From NCBI GenBank assembly GCA_050298535.1, contig JBNKUI010000106.1:1-64000 (forward strand): a stretch of DNA of 64,000 nt, written 5' to 3'. Below, piece by piece: positions 62,242 to 64,000 of this stretch (its first letter is position 1; the number at the start of each line of letters is the position of its first letter). The DNA comes from JABDMH01 sp050298535 (lineage in GTDB: Bacteria; Bacteroidota; Bacteroidia; Chitinophagales; Saprospiraceae). Both the position numbers and the translations under genes were made by a program. Under the pieces are notes generated by a model. It searched no databases. It saw nothing but the letters and a program-made list of their open reading frames with translations, and was not told the origin of the DNA.

Positions 62242-63165
62242 ATGGATATATCAATAGATCGTTTGACAAAAAGTTACGGTTATCAGAAAGCTGTTGACGA
62301 CATTTCATTCACGGTGAAGACAGGAGAGATCCTCGGTTTTTTGGGTCCAAATGGTGCTGGTAAGACGACCACCATGAAGATTATCACCGGATACCTCGAT
62401 ATTGAGGAAGGAGATGTTTTGATGAATGGCCGTTCTATTAAGAAGAGTAATATGAAGGGTAAAATTGGTTATTTGCCCGAACATAATCCACTCTACCTGG
62501 ATATGCCCGTCATCGATTATTTGGCATTTTGTGCGGCTCTTCAGAAGGTACCAGCAGCGTTGGTTGATGAGCGAATCAAGCGAATGGTAAAGCTATGCGG
62601 CCTTGATGTTGAAAAACACAAAAAAATTGGTGAGCTATCCAAAGGGTATAGACAGCGGGTAGGGCTGGCTCAAGCTATGATACACGATCCGGAATTGTTA
62701 ATTCTGGACGAACCAACTACGGGGCTTGATCCTAATCAGATTGTAGAAATTCGAGATTTAATCAGGCAATTAGGAAAGGAGAAGACGGTAATTTTGAGTA
62801 CGCATATTTTGCCTGAAGTAGAAGCTACCTGTGATCGGATTCTTATCATAAATCGAGGCAAAATTGTTGCGGATGGCACGGCTGACACATTACGAAAGCA
62901 GGCGCAGGGCCAACAAGTATTGCGTGTGAAAATTGAGGCACCTAACAAAGATCAGGTCTTTCATGCCTTGCATGCCCTGCCGAGTGTTTCTTCGGTCGAT
63001 TTCTTAGAAGGTGAGCAATCAAAGTATGAAATACAGAGTGTTTCCAATATGCAAAGCAATCACACTATATTTAAATTGTGTTGCGAAAAAGGTTGGATAC
63101 TCACCGAAATGGTACCTCTGGAGACGAAATTGGAGGATATTTTCCGTGAATTAACTATGAATTAA
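62242..63165 (+). CDS. gldA: Gliding-motility ABC ATPase GldA
   Basis: The ATP-binding subunit of the Gld ABC transporter needed for gliding in some Bacteroidota. Start at 62242 (MDISIDRLTKSYG); an upstream ATG at 62215 adds only nine residues and would overlap the divergent gene. Walker A is GPNGAGKTTT, the signature is LSKGYRQRVGL, Walker B is LLILDEPTTGLDP, and the H-loop is STHILPE. A C-terminal extension (about 225-307) is typical of the family. gldF and gldG follow directly, confirming the assignment. Confidence 0.9.
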   Translation: MDISIDRLTKSYGYQKAVDDISFTVKTGEILGFLGPNGAGKTTTMKIITGYLDIEEGDVLMNGRSIKKSNMKGKIGYLPEHNPLYLDMPVIDYLAFCAALQKVPAALVDERIKRMVKLCGLDVEKHKKIGELSKGYRQRVGLAQAMIHDPELLILDEPTTGLDPNQIVEIRDLIRQLGKEKTVILSTHILPEVEATCDRILIINRGKIVADGTADTLRKQAQGQQVLRVKIEAPNKDQVFHALHALPSVSSVDFLEGEQSKYEIQSVSNMQSNHTIFKLCCEKGWILTEMVPLETKLEDIFRELTMN

Positions 63166-63181
63166 TAAAATCAATGTGACT

Positions 63182-63898
63182 ATGAATCCGGTTTGGATCA
63201 TTGCAAAGCGAGAACTTCATTCATTTTTTGATTCACTGGTGGCTTATATAATGCTTATCGCATTTTTAGGTTTTAGTGGATTTTTTACATGGTTGTTTGG
63301 TGGCGATATTTTTTTCGTTAAAGAAGCAAGTCTTCAGGTTTTCTTTGGAGTTGCTTTTTGGACTTTATTCTTTTTTATTCCAGCCATCACCATGCGACAA
63401 ATTGCCGAGGAGAGAAAGACGGGTACTATTGAGATGCTTCTTACTAAATCCATAACCAACCGGCAGCTTGTACTGGGTAAATGGCTTGCATGCTTCCTCC
63501 TGGTTTCAATAGCTTTGGCTTTTACCATTCCATATTATATCACCGTAGCCAGCATAGGTAATATAGACCATGGCGCTACGATTAGTGGGTATGTGGGGCT
63601 ATTATTAATGAGTTCCGTATATATAAGTGTAGGCATTTTTGCAAGCAGCCTCACCAATAATCAGATTGTTGCTTTTTTATTGGCATTGTTGATTGGGATA
63701 TTCCTGCACTTTTTATTTGGAATAATGGCAGGTAGCACTTCGGGCTGGATCAGTGAGATCTTTAATACTTTAAGTCTCACCACCCATTTCGAATCCATAA
63801 GTAGGGGAGTGCTGGATACAAAAGACATCATTTATTTCCTCTCCATTACAGTATTTGGAATTTTATTGTCGGAGTATATGATCACTAAAAGGAAGTAA
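63182..63898 (+). CDS. gldF: Gliding-motility ABC permease GldF
   Basis: A membrane subunit of the GldAFG transporter, 238 residues with six predicted helices. The start is ATG 63182 (MNPVWIIAKRELHSFF); a GTG at 63176 would add two residues. The opening KRELHSFFDSLVAYI, the TMRQIAEERKTGTIEMLLT segment and the following LGKWLA are characteristic of ABC-2 type permeases of the GldF family. It lies 16 bp after gldA and 2 bp before gldG. Confidence 0.92.
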   Translation: MNPVWIIAKRELHSFFDSLVAYIMLIAFLGFSGFFTWLFGGDIFFVKEASLQVFFGVAFWTLFFFIPAITMRQIAEERKTGTIEMLLTKSITNRQLVLGKWLACFLLVSIALAFTIPYYITVASIGNIDHGATISGYVGLLLMSSVYISVGIFASSLTNNQIVAFLLALLIGIFLHFLFGIMAGSTSGWISEIFNTLSLTTHFESISRGVLDTKDIIYFLSITVFGILLSEYMITKRK

Positions 63899-63900
63899 CT

Positions 63901-64000
63901 ATGAAAAACTCAGTTTCAGTTTTATTAGTCGCTGGAATAGTTCTACTTGTGAATGTGCTTTCCCGACAACTTTTTTTTAGAGTAGATCTTACGGAAGGCA
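63901..64000 (+). CDS. gldG: Gliding-motility protein GldG, 5' part only
   Basis: Starts 2 bp after the gldF stop and runs off the window. The 33 readable residues are a membrane anchor followed by FFRVDLTEG, matching the N-terminus of GldG, in which a helix leads to a (F/V)DLTE-type segment. GldG is the auxiliary membrane/periplasmic subunit of the GldAFG ABC transporter. The rest of the gene lies outside. Confidence 0.85.
   Translation, partial: MKNSVSVLLVAGIVLLVNVLSRQLFFRVDLTEG

Overview
The window comes from a member of the Bacteroidota, most likely a Saprospiria/Lewinella-like lineage. This rests on several features seen together: two secreted proteins with type IX secretion (T9SS) C-terminal sorting domains, the gliding-motility ABC genes gldA-gldF-gldG at the right edge, a complete alternative complex III (actABCDEF) fused to an aa3/caa3-type oxidase operon, DUF2911 proteins, LytTR two-component genes and Bacteroidota-style -33/-7 promoter motifs. 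The class-level placement is inference. No rRNA, tRNA, CRISPR array, intact insertion sequence or prophage was seen, so this looks like ordinary chromosome.

Layout. 1-400 is non-coding, with two DnaA-box-like 9-mers, an 8-bp inverted repeat and a GC-rich element that may be a small structured RNA. 401-5211 holds a lipoprotein sulfatase, a GT2 glycosyltransferase, a DUF2911 protein and a two-gene ABC exporter. 5330-9502 (minus) is a signalling operon: a secreted protein with nine 34-residue 'SDHY' repeats, a canonical LytS-type histidine kinase, a second kinase-like protein that has lost its phospho-accepting His and ATP-binding motifs, and a LytTR response regulator. 9673-16117 carries a T9SS cargo protein, a seven-blade FG-GAP propeller, DUF72 and DUF502 proteins and an arginine deiminase.

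16322-21698 is the most unusual block: five co-directional genes encoding a cytosolic coiled-coil protein, a membrane-anchored PspA/ESCRT-III-like coiled-coil protein, a NitT/TauT-type solute-binding protein fused to an OmpA peptidoglycan-binding domain, a permease with an extra C-terminal membrane domain, and the cognate ATPase. I know no described function for this combination. It is followed by a GH95 fucosidase, a DUF2911-helical protein, a 999-residue BNR/VPS10-like propeller protein, a 2111-residue leucine-rich-repeat T9SS surface protein, a UbiD-family decarboxylase and thymidylate synthase.

37741-54294 is the respiratory supercluster. ActA-F (quinol oxidation and electron transfer) is followed by oxidase subunits II, I, III, III and IV, heme o synthase, a Sco-position protein without copper-binding cysteines, a DUF420/CtaM-like protein and a small CPMC membrane protein. 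Subunit II carries a C-terminal OmpA domain instead of a cytochrome c domain, so the terminal oxidase may be anchored to the cell wall.

54336-64000 holds two tandem outer-membrane barrel-like paralogues, a DUF423 protein, and a three-gene minus-strand operon (PIG-L deacetylase, a 40-residue single-span protein, sodium:solute symporter). An aspartate kinase, an orphan HsdR-N-like nuclease-fold protein and gldA-gldF-gldG (the last cut by the window edge) complete it.
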